From positions 62,001-126,000 of the forward strand of contig JAEUKE010000117.1 in assembly GCA_016794345.1 (NCBI GenBank): DNA of 64,000 nt, in the 5' to 3' direction. Positions 31,598 through 45,044 of this stretch are shown piece by piece (within the stretch, counting starts at the first letter, position 1; every line of letters begins with the position of its first letter). The position numbers and the translations under genes were made by a program. This DNA comes from Myxococcales bacterium. Its GTDB lineage: Bacteria > Myxococcota_A > Polyangia > Polyangiales > Polyangiaceae. Below the pieces are notes generated by a model, which was not told where the DNA came from, did not search any database, and saw nothing but the letters and a program-made list of their open reading frames with translations.

Positions 31598-32962
31598 TCA
31601 GCGATCGTCTCGTCGCCTGTAGTCGCCCGTCCGGCCGCCGCTCTTCGTGAGGAGCCTGATCTCGCCGATCGTCAGCTCCCGATCGATCCCCTTCAGCATG
31701 TCGTAGATCGTCAGGCACGTCACCGAGACGGCGGTCAGGGCTTCCATCTCGACGCCGGTGCGGTCGTGGGCCTCCACCGCGGCGCTCACGGTGACGATGC
31801 CCGTCGCGACCTCCACGTCGATCAGGATCTCGACGCGGGTGAGCGCGATGGCATGGCAGAGCGGGATCAGCTCGCTCGTCCGCTTCGCGGCCATGACGCC
31901 GGCGACGCGCGCGGTCGCGAGGACCTCACCCTTGGGGGTGTCGTGTTTGGAGAGGCGCACCGCCGTCTCCCGGGACATGGTGACGATGCCCGTCGCGGTC
32001 GCCCTGCGGTGGGTGACGGCCTTGTCACCGACGTCCACCATGTGGATCTCACCGCTCTGCGTGAGGTGATTCGAGATCGCGTGCCCCGCGTGGGGACGCG
32101 CCGGCGACGGCGAGTCGAAGGGCGCGTCGAGCCCGACCCGATGGGGCGGCGCCGAGCGCGGTTCGGGCGAGCGCGGCTCCGCGAAGCGCGGTTCGGGCGA
32201 GCGCGGCTCCGCGAAGCGCGGTTCGGGCGAGCGCGGCGGCTCCGCGAAGCGATCGGGCGAGCGCGGCTCCGCGAAGCGCGGATCGGGTGAGCGCGGCGGC
32301 TCCGCGAAGCGCGGATCGGGCGAGCGCGGCGGCGGCGCCGAACGCCGCTGGGGCGCCGGTCGACCCTGGCTCGAGATCGGGTCCGGCCCCCGATCGCGGG
32401 AAGGCGGCGGGCGCGAGTCCAGGTCCGCCCAGCGCCCTCGCTGGAAGATCGGCGGCAGCTCGTCCGCCTCCTGGTCGGCCAGGCGCGGTGCTGGCGGCTC
32501 CGAGAGACCCTTGCCGAGCGCCTTCAAGATCAGGTCGGCGGCGGCGTCGAGACGGCCCGGGTCGTTGTGCGCGATCGAGCGGCGCATGACGTGCACCAGG
32601 GCATACCGATCGAGTGACCGGAGCTTCGCCCACTGGGATGGGCTGACCGCGCGCCGCGGCCCGAGGGCATGGTTCAGCTGCTCGGGCGGGCTCAGCGGAT
32701 CGGGGTCCGGCACCGGCTTGATGCGCGTCGGCGGAGGCATCGCGTTGCGGATGGCACGCTGCACGTCCTCCGACTCCACCACTTCCTTGGCGCCTTCTCG
32801 GGCGAGCGCCACGCGAGACGCGCGGTTGAGGGCTTGGTAGGCCTCGATCGAGAGGCGCATCCCGGCGCGGTCGAGCGCGCGGCGCGCCGCGAGCGGAAGG
32901 AGCGACAGCTCGTCGCCGATGTCCTCGAAGGGGTAGACCACCCCTTCCAACCGTTCGTCCAT
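31598..32962 (-). CDS. moaC: Nitrate-reductase-associated-like domain fused to MoaC
   Basis: 454 residues. The C-terminal ~160 residues are MoaC (cyclic pyranopterin monophosphate synthase): MVDVGDKAVTHRRATA, AKRTSELIPLCHAI, then VEAHDRTGVEMEALTAVSV and TKSGGRTGDY. The N-terminal ~130 residues (VVYPFEDIGDELSLLPLAAR and RLSIEAYQALNRASRVAL) follow the pattern of the Nitr_red_assoc family found near nitrate reductases. Between them is a Pro/Arg-rich linker with about seven RSPEPRFAEP-type repeats. The MoaC opening SNHLTQSGEIHMVDV is in frame with the linker, so the fusion looks genuine. The ATG at 32962 precedes the first conserved residues. moaD lies 83 bp upstream. Confidence 0.85.
   Translation of the reverse strand: MDERLEGVVYPFEDIGDELSLLPLAARRALDRAGMRLSIEAYQALNRASRVALAREGAKEVVESEDVQRAIRNAMPPPTRIKPVPDPDPLSPPEQLNHALGPRRAVSPSQWAKLRSLDRYALVHVMRRSIAHNDPGRLDAAADLILKALGKGLSEPPAPRLADQEADELPPIFQRGRWADLDSRPPPSRDRGPDPISSQGRPAPQRRSAPPPRSPDPRFAEPPRSPDPRFAEPRSPDRFAEPPRSPEPRFAEPRSPEPRFAEPRSPEPRSAPPHRVGLDAPFDSPSPARPHAGHAISNHLTQSGEIHMVDVGDKAVTHRRATATGIVTMSRETAVRLSKHDTPKGEVLATARVAGVMAAKRTSELIPLCHAIALTRVEILIDVEVATGIVTVSAAVEAHDRTGVEMEALTAVSVTCLTIYDMLKGIDRELTIGEIRLLTKSGGRTGDYRRRDDR
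32155..32335. repeat. In-frame minisatellite of 30/33-bp units in the moaC fusion
   Basis: Units of the type GTTCGGGCGAGCGCGGCTCC plus GCGAAGCGCG, the first two (32161-32190 and 32191-32220) identical, then 33-bp and 27-bp variants. All lengths are multiples of three, so they encode (P)RSPEPRFAEP repeats and copy changes keep the frame. Confidence 0.9.
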
Positions 32963-33045
32963 GCGACGATCGGTACCATGTTTCCGGCGACTCGGTGGCG
33001 CCCAGGAATCGGCGTCACGACCAGGCAGGGCTCGGGCGCGGCGGG

Positions 33046-33333
33046 TCAGCCGCCCGCGACCGGCGGGATGAGGGCCACCTCGTCGCCGGGCGAGACGACG
33101 TCGTCGTCCCTCGCGTAGGTGCCGTTCACCGCGAGCCGCACGGAAGGCCTGTGCGGCTCGAGCGCGGGGAACCGGGCGATCAAGGTCGGCCACAGATCTC
33201 CCACGGCGCAGCGGCCCGGGATCTCGAGCTCGATCTCCGGCGCGCCGACGATGTCCCGGACGGCCGCGAAGGCGAGCACCCGGACGGGCCGGGCGGTCTC
33301 CGGGCCTGCGCGGCTCCCTGTACGATCAACCAT
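33046..33333 (-). CDS. moaD: Molybdopterin synthase small subunit MoaD
   Basis: 95 residues, ubiquitin-like sulfur carrier. It has the beta-grasp core RVLAFAAVRDIVGAPEIELE, the RLAVNGTYARDDDVVSPGDE segment, and the essential C-terminal double glycine in ALIPPVAGG, where the thiocarboxylate forms. The N-terminal ~15 residues (MVDRTGSRAGPETARP) are extra and disordered; TAGCTT 9 nt before the ATG supports this start. It lies upstream of the moaC fusion on the same strand. The large subunit MoaE is not in the window. Confidence 0.92.
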   Translation of the reverse strand: MVDRTGSRAGPETARPVRVLAFAAVRDIVGAPEIELEIPGRCAVGDLWPTLIARFPALEPHRPSVRLAVNGTYARDDDVVSPGDEVALIPPVAGG

Positions 33334-33342
33334 GCCCTCGTC

Positions 33343-33348
33343 AAGCTA
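33343..33348 (-). promoter_or_regulatory. -10-like hexamer TAGCTT before moaD
   Basis: On the minus strand TAGCTT, preceded by GG, ends 9 nt before the moaD ATG. Confidence 0.4.
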
Positions 33349-33416
33349 CCAGACCACCCGGCGCGTCGCTCCTTGCTTCGAGGACACAACGGTCTAGCGC
33401 GCCGATGGGCGTTCTC

Positions 33417-33422
33417 TATATT
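33417..33422 (+). promoter_or_regulatory. -10-like hexamer TATATT before the kinase operon
   Basis: TATATT lies 17 nt before ATG 33440 in otherwise GC-rich sequence, giving a leader of about 10 nt. No clear -35 is visible. Confidence 0.4.
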
Positions 33423-33439
33423 CGGTCCTCGGTTGCTCC

Positions 33440-36400
33440 ATGGGCGACGAAGACGTCTTCCAACCAGGCACGGTGCTGGCCGGGCGTTACCAAGTTCGAC
33501 GTGAGCTCGGGCGCGGTGGCATGGGCATGGTGTACCTGTGCCGCGACCTCGTCCTCGACGAGCGCGTCGCGCTGAAGCTCTTCGGCCGCCCGGGCGAGGC
33601 GACGCGGCCGGAGGACGCGTGGTGGTTCCAGGAAGAGGCGCGCGCGCTCGCGGGCCTCAACCACCCGACCATCGTGCGCGCGCGCGACTTCGGCGCGCTG
33701 GCCGACGGCACGCCTTACCTCGTGATGGACGCGGCGCCGGGCCGCTCGCTCCACGAGTGGATCTACCTCGCCCAGCACGACGGCCTCCTGCCGTGGCCGG
33801 TCATCTGGTCGTGCACCGATCAGATCCTCGCCGGGCTCGCGCACGGCCACGCGCGCGGCGTCATCCACGGAGATCTGAAGCCGTCGAACGTGCTCCTCGA
33901 CATCCCGCCGGACTCGGACGACGAGTGCCGCGCGTACATCCTCGACCTCGGCCTCGCGTGGCTCATCCAGGACCGCATCGACCACCGCCTCGACGGCTCC
34001 ACCGAGGCGGAGCCCACCGTCCGGTACGGAGCCGGCACGCCCGGGTGGATGGCGCCCGAGCAGATCCGCTACGCCACGCCGCACATCGGACCGGCCACGG
34101 ACCTCTACGCGCTCGGCTGCATCCTCTTCGCGCTCCTCTCCAACAAGGAGCCGTACACGGGTGCCAACGAGGAGCTGCTGCAGCAGCACCGCAACGCGCC
34201 GATCCCCGATCCCGGCATCCCCCCCGGCGCGCCGCCCCAGGTCGGGGAGTTCTGCAAGCGACTCATGGCGAAGCGGCCGTGGCATCGCTTCGCGTACGCG
34301 GCCGACGCGCGCCGGGCATGGCGCGCCTTCAAGCCCGAGGCGTCGACGTCCGCGACGAGCACCCCGCTCCCCCGCACCTCGGGTGCGCGCAAAGCTCAGC
34401 GCTCCTCACGCAACGCCATCACGCTGCCCGATCCGTTCGCCCAAGGCGAGACGCCCAGGCCGCCGCCGGCCGCGGGTTTGCTCGCGCTGCGCCCGAGCCC
34501 GTTCGTCGCCCGGCAGGAGACACGCACGCGCCTGCTCACCATCGCACACGAGGTAGCGGACGTGTTCGCGGACCGCGCGAAGAACCCGGCATCGCGCCGG
34601 CTGGTCCTCCTGAGCGGCGAGGCAGGCGTCGGCAAGAGCCGCCTCGCGGACTGGCTCTGTGAAGAGGTGCACGAACGCGGGCTGCTCACGCCGCTCCGCG
34701 CGCGCTACCGGAAGATCGCCGCGCCGCTCGACGGCGTCGTCGGCGCCGTCACACAATATTACCGGCTCGAGCGCGCCGACCGTGACGTGGTCGAGAAGGT
34801 GCTGATGAACCTCTGGGGCGTGAGCCCCGACGACGACGACGGCACGACCTGGGTCGCGGCGACCGCCGAGTGGCTCCGCCCCGAAGGCCCGGGCGCCAAG
34901 GTAGGCCCGAGCGGCAAGCGCTTCGCGCTCGATCACCCGGAGCTCCGCTGGCTCGTCATGCGCCGCACCCTCGAGCGCATCAGCGCCGATCGCCCCATCC
35001 TTTTGTGGATGGACGATCTGCACTACGCGCCGCCCGGCACCTACGAGAACGTGACGCGCCTCCTGCGCGAGAGCGATCGCCTGAGCGTGTTCGTCGTGGC
35101 GACCGTGCGGAACGAGGCGGTCGACGCGGAGCCGCAGAACGCCGAGCGCCTCGCGGCGATGATGGCCGCGGTCTCCGGCGAGCGCTTCGAGCTCGCGCCG
35201 CTCGACATCAACGAGACACACGAGCTCCTGAAAGAGACGCTCCCGCTCGACGAGTCTGCGGTCACCGAGGCCGCGGCCCGCAGCAAAGGCAACCCGCTCT
35301 TCGCGCTGCAGCTCCTGCACGCCTGGGCCATGGGCGGCCACCTCGAGCTGCGCGACGGCCGCTACTGCGTCCCCAAGGCCTCGCTCGCCACCCGCGCGAG
35401 CACGACGGCGGACCTCTGGGAGGAGCGGCTCGCGGCCGTTCCGGACGAGTTCCGCCGCGCCGCGCTCGCGGCCGCCGCGCTCGGCGGCGATATCCGCCGC
35501 GACGTGCTGCGCGCCCAATACGAGCTGCTCGGCATCGACGCGGCGCGCGCGGTCGCCGTCCTCAAACACGCGCAGATCCTCCTCGGGTCGGGCGGCGAGC
35601 GGCTCCGCTGGCCGCACGCGCTCTTGCAGGAGCACCTGCTCACCCAGCTCTTCTCCAGGCCGGACGCGCCGCAGATCTTCCACGCCGCAGCCGACGCGCT
35701 CGGCCATCATCCCGCCGCGCACACGCGACGCGTCGTCCGTCACCGCGTGGTGAACCTCATCCGCGCGACCGATCTCGCCGCCGCCGCGGACCTTTTGCAC
35801 GGCTTCATCGCGATGAACTGGGGTCGCTCGCGCGAGGCCGCGGCCACGCTCCGCGATCTCGCGTTGCTCGACGGCCGCCTGGAGGGTCGCCACGCGGCCG
35901 TGCAGCACCTCTGGCGCGGCGAGGCCCTCCGCCACGCGGGCCGCCTGGAGGACGCTCGTCGAGAAGGCGAGGCCGCCCGGCAGATGTTCCAGGAGCTCGG
36001 CGACCGCTCGAGCGAAGCGACCTGCTTGCGCCTCCTCGGCCACATCGCCTCGGATCAGGCGGCGCCCGCGCTCGGCCGCCGCCTCGTCACGCGCGGCCTG
36101 GCGATGTTCCAGGAGCTCGGCGACGATCACGGCGCGGCGCAGTGCGAGGTCACGCTCGGCGAGATCGACTTCTTGCTCGGCGATCACCTCCGCGGCCGCC
36201 AGGTCGCCGCGAGCGCCGCCGAGCGCTTCGCGCGTGTGGGCGACCGGCTCGGCTACGCCCAGGCGCTCATCGTCCAGGTGTTCATCGAGCAGGCGGGCGG
36301 CGGCGGGCCTTCGGTGCGGCCCATGTTGCTCACCGCGCGCCGTGAGTTCGAGGCCATCGGCTATCGCCTCGGCATGGCCCAGTGCGACGTCACGCTCGCC

Positions 36401-36985
36401 CACACCGATCACCGCGAAGGCTTCTGGGATCGCGCGCGCGAGACCGCGCTCGTGGCGCGCCAGGCCTTCCGCGATCTGGCGACCCCGCGCGGGGAGGCCG
36501 GGAGCGAGCGGCTCCTGTCGATGATCGCGATCGACAAAGAGGAGCCCGACATCGCGGAGGAGCACGCGAAGTCGGCGGCCTCGCTCTTCGATCGGCTCGC
36601 CGATCCGTGGGGCCAGGTCGAGTCGAAGCTCCTGCTCGCCCAGGTCGCGCTCGCCCGCGGCGACGCCGAGAACGCGCGCGACTCGATCATCGCCTGCGAA
36701 GCGGTGGCGCTCGTGGAGGCGGAGCCCAAGCAGCACCGCCACCTCACCAAGGCCTGGCTCGCATACCACGAGGGTCGCTTCCACGAGGCCGCGCGCGAGC
36801 TGGACGCCGCGCGCGCCGCGTACAAGGACCCGAACCGCACCGCCGATCACACGCCCATGCTCCTCGAGCGCTTCGCCTCGATGGCCTGGCCGAAGCCGGC
36901 CGGTCCGCGGATCGAGGCGTGGAGGAGCGCGCTGCTCGGCAAGAGCAAGGTCGAGGTGAACCAGAGCGCGGGGTGGCCTCGTTAA
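33440..36985 (+). CDS. Ser/Thr kinase-AAA ATPase-TPR multidomain regulator
   Basis: 1181 residues. The kinase domain is at about 15-285: P-loop GRGGMGMVYL, Lys in VALKLF, catalytic loop VIHGDLKPSN, metal motif DLGLAW (DFG variant) and APE in WMAPEQI. The HRD arginine is Gly, so it is a non-RD kinase likely not controlled by activation-loop phosphorylation. An AAA/NACHT-like ATPase starts at ~355 with Walker A GEAGVGKS near 393 and LLWMDDLHYAPPG as Walker B. TPR-like helices fill ~790-1140 (RLEDARREGEAARQMFQELG). Such proteins are a myxobacterial and actinobacterial type of signalling hub. It is three bases from the next kinase gene, so they are co-expressed. Confidence 0.93.
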   Translation: MGDEDVFQPGTVLAGRYQVRRELGRGGMGMVYLCRDLVLDERVALKLFGRPGEATRPEDAWWFQEEARALAGLNHPTIVRARDFGALADGTPYLVMDAAPGRSLHEWIYLAQHDGLLPWPVIWSCTDQILAGLAHGHARGVIHGDLKPSNVLLDIPPDSDDECRAYILDLGLAWLIQDRIDHRLDGSTEAEPTVRYGAGTPGWMAPEQIRYATPHIGPATDLYALGCILFALLSNKEPYTGANEELLQQHRNAPIPDPGIPPGAPPQVGEFCKRLMAKRPWHRFAYAADARRAWRAFKPEASTSATSTPLPRTSGARKAQRSSRNAITLPDPFAQGETPRPPPAAGLLALRPSPFVARQETRTRLLTIAHEVADVFADRAKNPASRRLVLLSGEAGVGKSRLADWLCEEVHERGLLTPLRARYRKIAAPLDGVVGAVTQYYRLERADRDVVEKVLMNLWGVSPDDDDGTTWVAATAEWLRPEGPGAKVGPSGKRFALDHPELRWLVMRRTLERISADRPILLWMDDLHYAPPGTYENVTRLLRESDRLSVFVVATVRNEAVDAEPQNAERLAAMMAAVSGERFELAPLDINETHELLKETLPLDESAVTEAAARSKGNPLFALQLLHAWAMGGHLELRDGRYCVPKASLATRASTTADLWEERLAAVPDEFRRAALAAAALGGDIRRDVLRAQYELLGIDAARAVAVLKHAQILLGSGGERLRWPHALLQEHLLTQLFSRPDAPQIFHAAADALGHHPAAHTRRVVRHRVVNLIRATDLAAAADLLHGFIAMNWGRSREAAATLRDLALLDGRLEGRHAAVQHLWRGEALRHAGRLEDARREGEAARQMFQELGDRSSEATCLRLLGHIASDQAAPALGRRLVTRGLAMFQELGDDHGAAQCEVTLGEIDFLLGDHLRGRQVAASAAERFARVGDRLGYAQALIVQVFIEQAGGGGPSVRPMLLTARREFEAIGYRLGMAQCDVTLAHTDHREGFWDRARETALVARQAFRDLATPRGEAGSERLLSMIAIDKEEPDIAEEHAKSAASLFDRLADPWGQVESKLLLAQVALARGDAENARDSIIACEAVALVEAEPKQHRHLTKAWLAYHEGRFHEAARELDAARAAYKDPNRTADHTPMLLERFASMAWPKPAGPRIEAWRSALLGKSKVEVNQSAGWPR

Positions 36986-36988
36986 GAC

Positions 36989-41400
<4,412 letters not shown>

Positions 41401-41404
<4 letters not shown>

Positions 41405-42606
41405 GCGGGATCGCGCTCATCCTGTCGGGCGGCGGCGCCCGTGGCGCCTACGAGGTCGGCGTCCTCTCGTACGCGCTCGATCACCTGCACCACCTGCGGA
41501 GACGGCAGGTCCAGTTCGACTACGTGCTCGGCACGAGCGTCGGGGCGATCAACGGCTGCTTCCTGACCGCACACGCGGAGGAGCCCGTCTACGGGATCCG
41601 CAGGCTGGCGAACCTCTGGTCCGATATCCGGGTCGACGAGGTCCTGGGCTTCGGCCTGCCGCAGGTCGCGTCGTTGCCGCGCCTGCTCATGGGAGGCGGC
41701 GCGAGCGCCGTCGGCCTGTTCGACGTCTCCCCCATGGCGCGGCTCGTCGAGCGCGAGATCGACTGGCGCGCGATCACCAGCGCGCTCCGGCAGCGGAAGC
41801 TCCGCGCGCTCTCCGTCTCGGCGACCGAGGTCGGCACCGGCAAGACCGTGCTCTTCATGCAGACCGCGCCCGGCGTGAAGCTGCCAAGCGTCGCCCCGCC
41901 TCGAACCGTGATACGGCACGCGCGCGTGGGTCCGATCCACGCCCTGGCCTCCGCCGCGATCCCGATCCTGTTTCCGCCGGTGCGCCTCGGCCACCACCTC
42001 TACATGGATGGGGGCATCCGCCAGAACACACCCATCTCACCGGCGCTCCGGCTCGGCGCTTCACACATCCTCGTCATCGGGCTGTCGCGTGAGATCGGCG
42101 GGCTGCCCAAGGGCGCGGCCGAAGAGCGCTCACCGAACGTCGCCTTCGTCCTCGGCAAGGTCCTCAATGCCTTCTTGCTCGACCACGTGACGAGCGACTT
42201 CGAGGTGCTCGATCGGGTCAACGGGCTCATCGATCTGGGCACGGAGACGTTTGGCCCGGACTTCCTCGACAAGCTCAACGCGGCCGCGACGAACACGGGC
42301 GCGGCGGGGTTCAAGCGCGTGAAGACCCTCGTCGTTCGGCCGAGCGAGGATCTCGGGCGGCTCGCCGCCGACCACGTGCGGAGCTCGAAGCTGCGCGCCG
42401 GCTCCAGCCTCCGCCGCCTGCTCGCGTTGCTCGACGTCGGGCAGGCCACCGAGGCGGATCTCGCGAGCTATCTCCTCTTCGACGGCGCCTACGCGCGGCG
42501 CCTGGTCGAGCTCGGCCGCCTCGACGCCGAGAAGCAGCGCGACGAGATCCAGGCCTTCTTCGAGGACGCCGAGCGCCAGGCCGCCCTCTCCTCGACCCCG
42601 AAATGA
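41401..42606 (+). CDS. Patatin-like phospholipase, third gene of the kinase operon
   Basis: 401 residues. All patatin elements are present: oxyanion loop ILSGGGARGAYEVGVLSYAL, nucleophile in GTSVGAING at about residues 44-52, and catalytic Asp in YMDGGIRQNTP near residue 201. A helical C-terminal extension of ~150 residues follows (SLRRLLALLDVGQATEADLA). The GTG start overlaps the TGA of the large kinase (GTGA), so translation is coupled. This is the second patatin of the window; the two share only the core motifs. The link to the kinases suggests regulated lipid hydrolysis. Confidence 0.92.
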
Positions 42607-42610
42607 GGCA

Positions 42611-42634
42611 CCCCCCTCACGAGGGTGAGGGGGG
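42611..42634. terminator. GC hairpin between convergent genes (copy 1)
   Basis: CCCCCCTCAC (42611-42620), loop GAGG, GTGAGGGGGG (42625-42634). Nearly the same hairpin occurs at 55488-55510 and 62282-62304, each time between convergent genes. Confidence 0.7.
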
Positions 42635-42700
42635 CCGGGGGGGTGAATCCACGAGGATGACGTCGCCGCTTGCGACGACGTCACCAGTCTCGGCTCGACG

Positions 42701-44599
42701 TCACTTCTTCTTCTTGTCACCCTTCTTCTTGGCCGCGACCTTCTTCGTCTTCTCGCCGTCGTCGCCCTTCTTGTCGGAGCCGAGCGCGATCTCGACGCGG
42801 TCGCTCCGCACCTTGACCAGGTACGCGGGCGGCTCGCCCTTGAAGCGCACGTTGATCTCGGTCGCCTCCTCGCGCGGGATCACGTCGAGCGACGAGATGC
42901 GCTTGTCCTTGCGAACGAGCGCGGTGCTCGTGGAGAGCGACTTGCGGCCGGGGACGAGGATGTTGAAGCCGCCCTCGACCTCGGACGCGGAGAACCCGGA
43001 CACCGGGCCGTCCATTCGGACCTTGAGCACGCGCGGCTTCTCGACCTCGCCGTTGCCCCACTCGCGGACGAGGTCCTTCTTCGTCGCCTTGCTCTCGTCG
43101 GCGTCCTCCTCCTCCTCGCCCATGGCAGGAGCCTGCGCGGCGCTGGAGGCGGGGGCGGGCGGGATGACCTGCTCGGTGGTGGAGAGCGGCGTCGGACCAA
43201 ACAGCGGCACGTCGCCCATCGCCGGGGCGCCGGGCACGGGCGGCATGTCCGTGGCGGGCTGCGTCGCTCGGACGTCGGCGGCGGTCACCGGGGCGGCGGG
43301 CTCGGACTTGCCGCTCATGGCCCTGCTGATCCCGAACACCCCGACCACGACCGCGAGGCCAGCGGCCGCGCCGATGGCCAGGCCGCGCCTGCTCTTCTGC
43401 ACCGTGGGCTCGCTCGGCGGCGCGGTCTCGTCTTCCGACTCCTGGCGGACGAGCCGCTTGCCTTCGCTCGTCAGCGCTCCGCTCGGCGGGGGCGCGGTCA
43501 CGCGTCGAGGCGCGTTCGCCTTCTTCGCTTCCGCGCGCTCGTGGCGCCGCTTCTCGAGGCCACCGCGGAGGTTGGCGAACAGGTCGCGGGCGCCCGCCCC
43601 CATCCGGGAGAGCGCCGGCACGACGGCGGAGGCCGCCGCGCTCGTGACCTTGGCGGCCTTCTCGCTGGCTGCGCGCAGCTTCTTGCCGGGTAGCCCGAGA
43701 TCGACGGCTTCGTCATCGTCCGACGCGTCGGCGGCGGCGGCTTCGTTCGACTCGTCGGCGTCGGGGTCAGCCTTCACCTGCTTGCTCTTGGGCGCTTCCT
43801 CTTCGCGCTGCGCCTTGGCCTTCGGCTTCTCGGCCGGGGGCTTCATCGATGCGGCGGCCTTCGTCGCCGGGGCGACCTCCTCCTCGGGCTCGGCGGCCTC
43901 CTGGGCCTCCTCCTTGGCGGTCGGCGCGGCCGCGGCGGCAGCCGCAGCGATCGCGTCGAAGCGGAGGGAGACGACGAGCTGCGGGACGCTCGTGCTCGGA
44001 TCGATCTCCACGCGCACTGCGTCCACGAAGCCTTCGCGGCGGCTCGCGTTGTCGACGTCCTCGACGTCGACGTGGCGGCCGAGCTTCAAGAACTCCAGGC
44101 TCGAGCCCACGCGGAGCTCCGAGGAGGTGGCCTCCTTGACGCGCGCCTTCATGGGCGAGGCCAAGCCCTCGATGTGGAGCTTCACGCGGGTGCCTCGCAT
44201 CGTCTTCGCCGCCGGCTCCTCCTGCTGTGGAGCGGGAGCCTCCGGGGCGTCGATGTCGATGAGCTGCTTGAGCGCGGAGACCGTCTCCTCGTCGAGCTCG
44301 ACGAACCGGACGGCGAACTCACCTCCGCGCGCCTGCTCGGTGGTCCAGAGGACGTCGCCGAGCGCGACGATCTCGCCGTCGATCCCGTCGAACCGACACA
44401 CGAGCTTCTCGCCGACGGCCGGGAGGTAGGCCGTGCGCAGCCGCATGCCTTCGTGCGACAGATCGACGCTCTCGGCTTCGAAGCCGCCGTCCGATCCACC
44501 GACCGCGACCATCGCCTCGAAGTGGACCCTCTGCCCGGCCGGCGACCTGCGGTCCTTCTTCGTCCCTGCTTCGGCTCCTCGAACGCTGCGACCGGTCAT
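42701..44599 (-). CDS. PilZ-domain protein with membrane span and C-terminal AMIN-like domain
   Basis: 632 residues. Residues ~15-120 resemble PilZ (RRSPAGQRVHFEAMVAVGGS, then SVDLSHEGMRL and GEFAVRFVELDEE); the RxxxR part is weak, so c-di-GMP binding is uncertain. A second PilZ-like segment follows at ~125-215. A long Ala/Glu/Lys-rich linker runs to ~390, and a single membrane span lies at ~410-430 (LAIGAAAGLAVVVGVFGISR). The periplasmic end (~520-615) has beta strands like an AMIN domain (KPRVLKVRMDGPVSGFSASE). The tail is poly-Lys. It may link cytoplasmic second-messenger sensing to the cell envelope (inference). Confidence 0.8.
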   Translation of the reverse strand: MTGRSVRGAEAGTKKDRRSPAGQRVHFEAMVAVGGSDGGFEAESVDLSHEGMRLRTAYLPAVGEKLVCRFDGIDGEIVALGDVLWTTEQARGGEFAVRFVELDEETVSALKQLIDIDAPEAPAPQQEEPAAKTMRGTRVKLHIEGLASPMKARVKEATSSELRVGSSLEFLKLGRHVDVEDVDNASRREGFVDAVRVEIDPSTSVPQLVVSLRFDAIAAAAAAAAPTAKEEAQEAAEPEEEVAPATKAAASMKPPAEKPKAKAQREEEAPKSKQVKADPDADESNEAAAADASDDDEAVDLGLPGKKLRAASEKAAKVTSAAASAVVPALSRMGAGARDLFANLRGGLEKRRHERAEAKKANAPRRVTAPPPSGALTSEGKRLVRQESEDETAPPSEPTVQKSRRGLAIGAAAGLAVVVGVFGISRAMSGKSEPAAPVTAADVRATQPATDMPPVPGAPAMGDVPLFGPTPLSTTEQVIPPAPASSAAQAPAMGEEEEDADESKATKKDLVREWGNGEVEKPRVLKVRMDGPVSGFSASEVEGGFNILVPGRKSLSTSTALVRKDKRISSLDVIPREEATEINVRFKGEPPAYLVKVRSDRVEIALGSDKKGDDGEKTKKVAAKKKGDKKKK

Positions 44600-44670
44600 A
44601 CCCGCGAATCTCCTTCCCTCGGGGCACTACGTGACAGGGCTCACGTTGGCCAACTTCGCGGCGGGTTTGC

Positions 44671-44676
44671 TACGCT
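44671..44676 (+). promoter_or_regulatory. Extended -10 TGC-TACGCT before the 44685 gene
   Basis: TACGCT preceded by TTTGC ends 8 nt before ATG 44685; no ribosome binding site lies between. Confidence 0.5.
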
Positions 44677-44684
44677 GGCCTCAC

Positions 44685-45041
44685 ATGAGCGACGAAGCCG
44701 GCTCGGGTGAGTCTGGCCCGAGCGATACACCCCGCGACGTCCTCCTCGTCGGCGGGCCGACTTCCTCCGGCGCCGGCGCGGAGGTGCTGCGGTTCCGTGA
44801 GGGCCGCGTGGAGACGGGCGAGCTCCACCCGATCCGCGAAGGACAGCCCATCCTCGGGGAGCTGGTCCAGCTCAAGACACGCCCCGAGCACGAGCGGATC
44901 TTCGAGGTGGAGGTCCTCGCCGAAGGCCCCAAGGCCGCCGCCCCGCCGCCGCGGAAGGGGCCTGCCAAGGTCTGCTCCGACGCGTACCGCAGCGGGTGGG
45001 ACGCGATCTTCGGCGCGCCCGCGCGAGACGAGCCGAACTGA
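44685..45041 (+). CDS. Hypothetical protein
   Basis: 118 residues, soluble, no signal peptide. The N-terminal ~17 residues are acidic and disordered. The core DVLLVGGPTSSGAGAEVLRF and GELHPIREGQPILGELVQL looks like a small beta domain, followed by an Ala/Pro linker and a helix ending YRSGWDAIFG. I do not recognise a family. The gene is divergent from the PilZ gene and its stop is three bases from that of the convergent multicopper oxidase gene. The start is supported by an extended -10 placed for a leaderless transcript. Confidence 0.72.
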   Translation: MSDEAGSGESGPSDTPRDVLLVGGPTSSGAGAEVLRFREGRVETGELHPIREGQPILGELVQLKTRPEHERIFEVEVLAEGPKAAAPPPRKGPAKVCSDAYRSGWDAIFGAPARDEPN

Positions 45042-45044
45042 TCC

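Noticed and set aside
32155..32335. CRISPR-like array of 30-bp repeats
   Set aside because: Units are contiguous without unique spacers and are in frame inside a coding gene.
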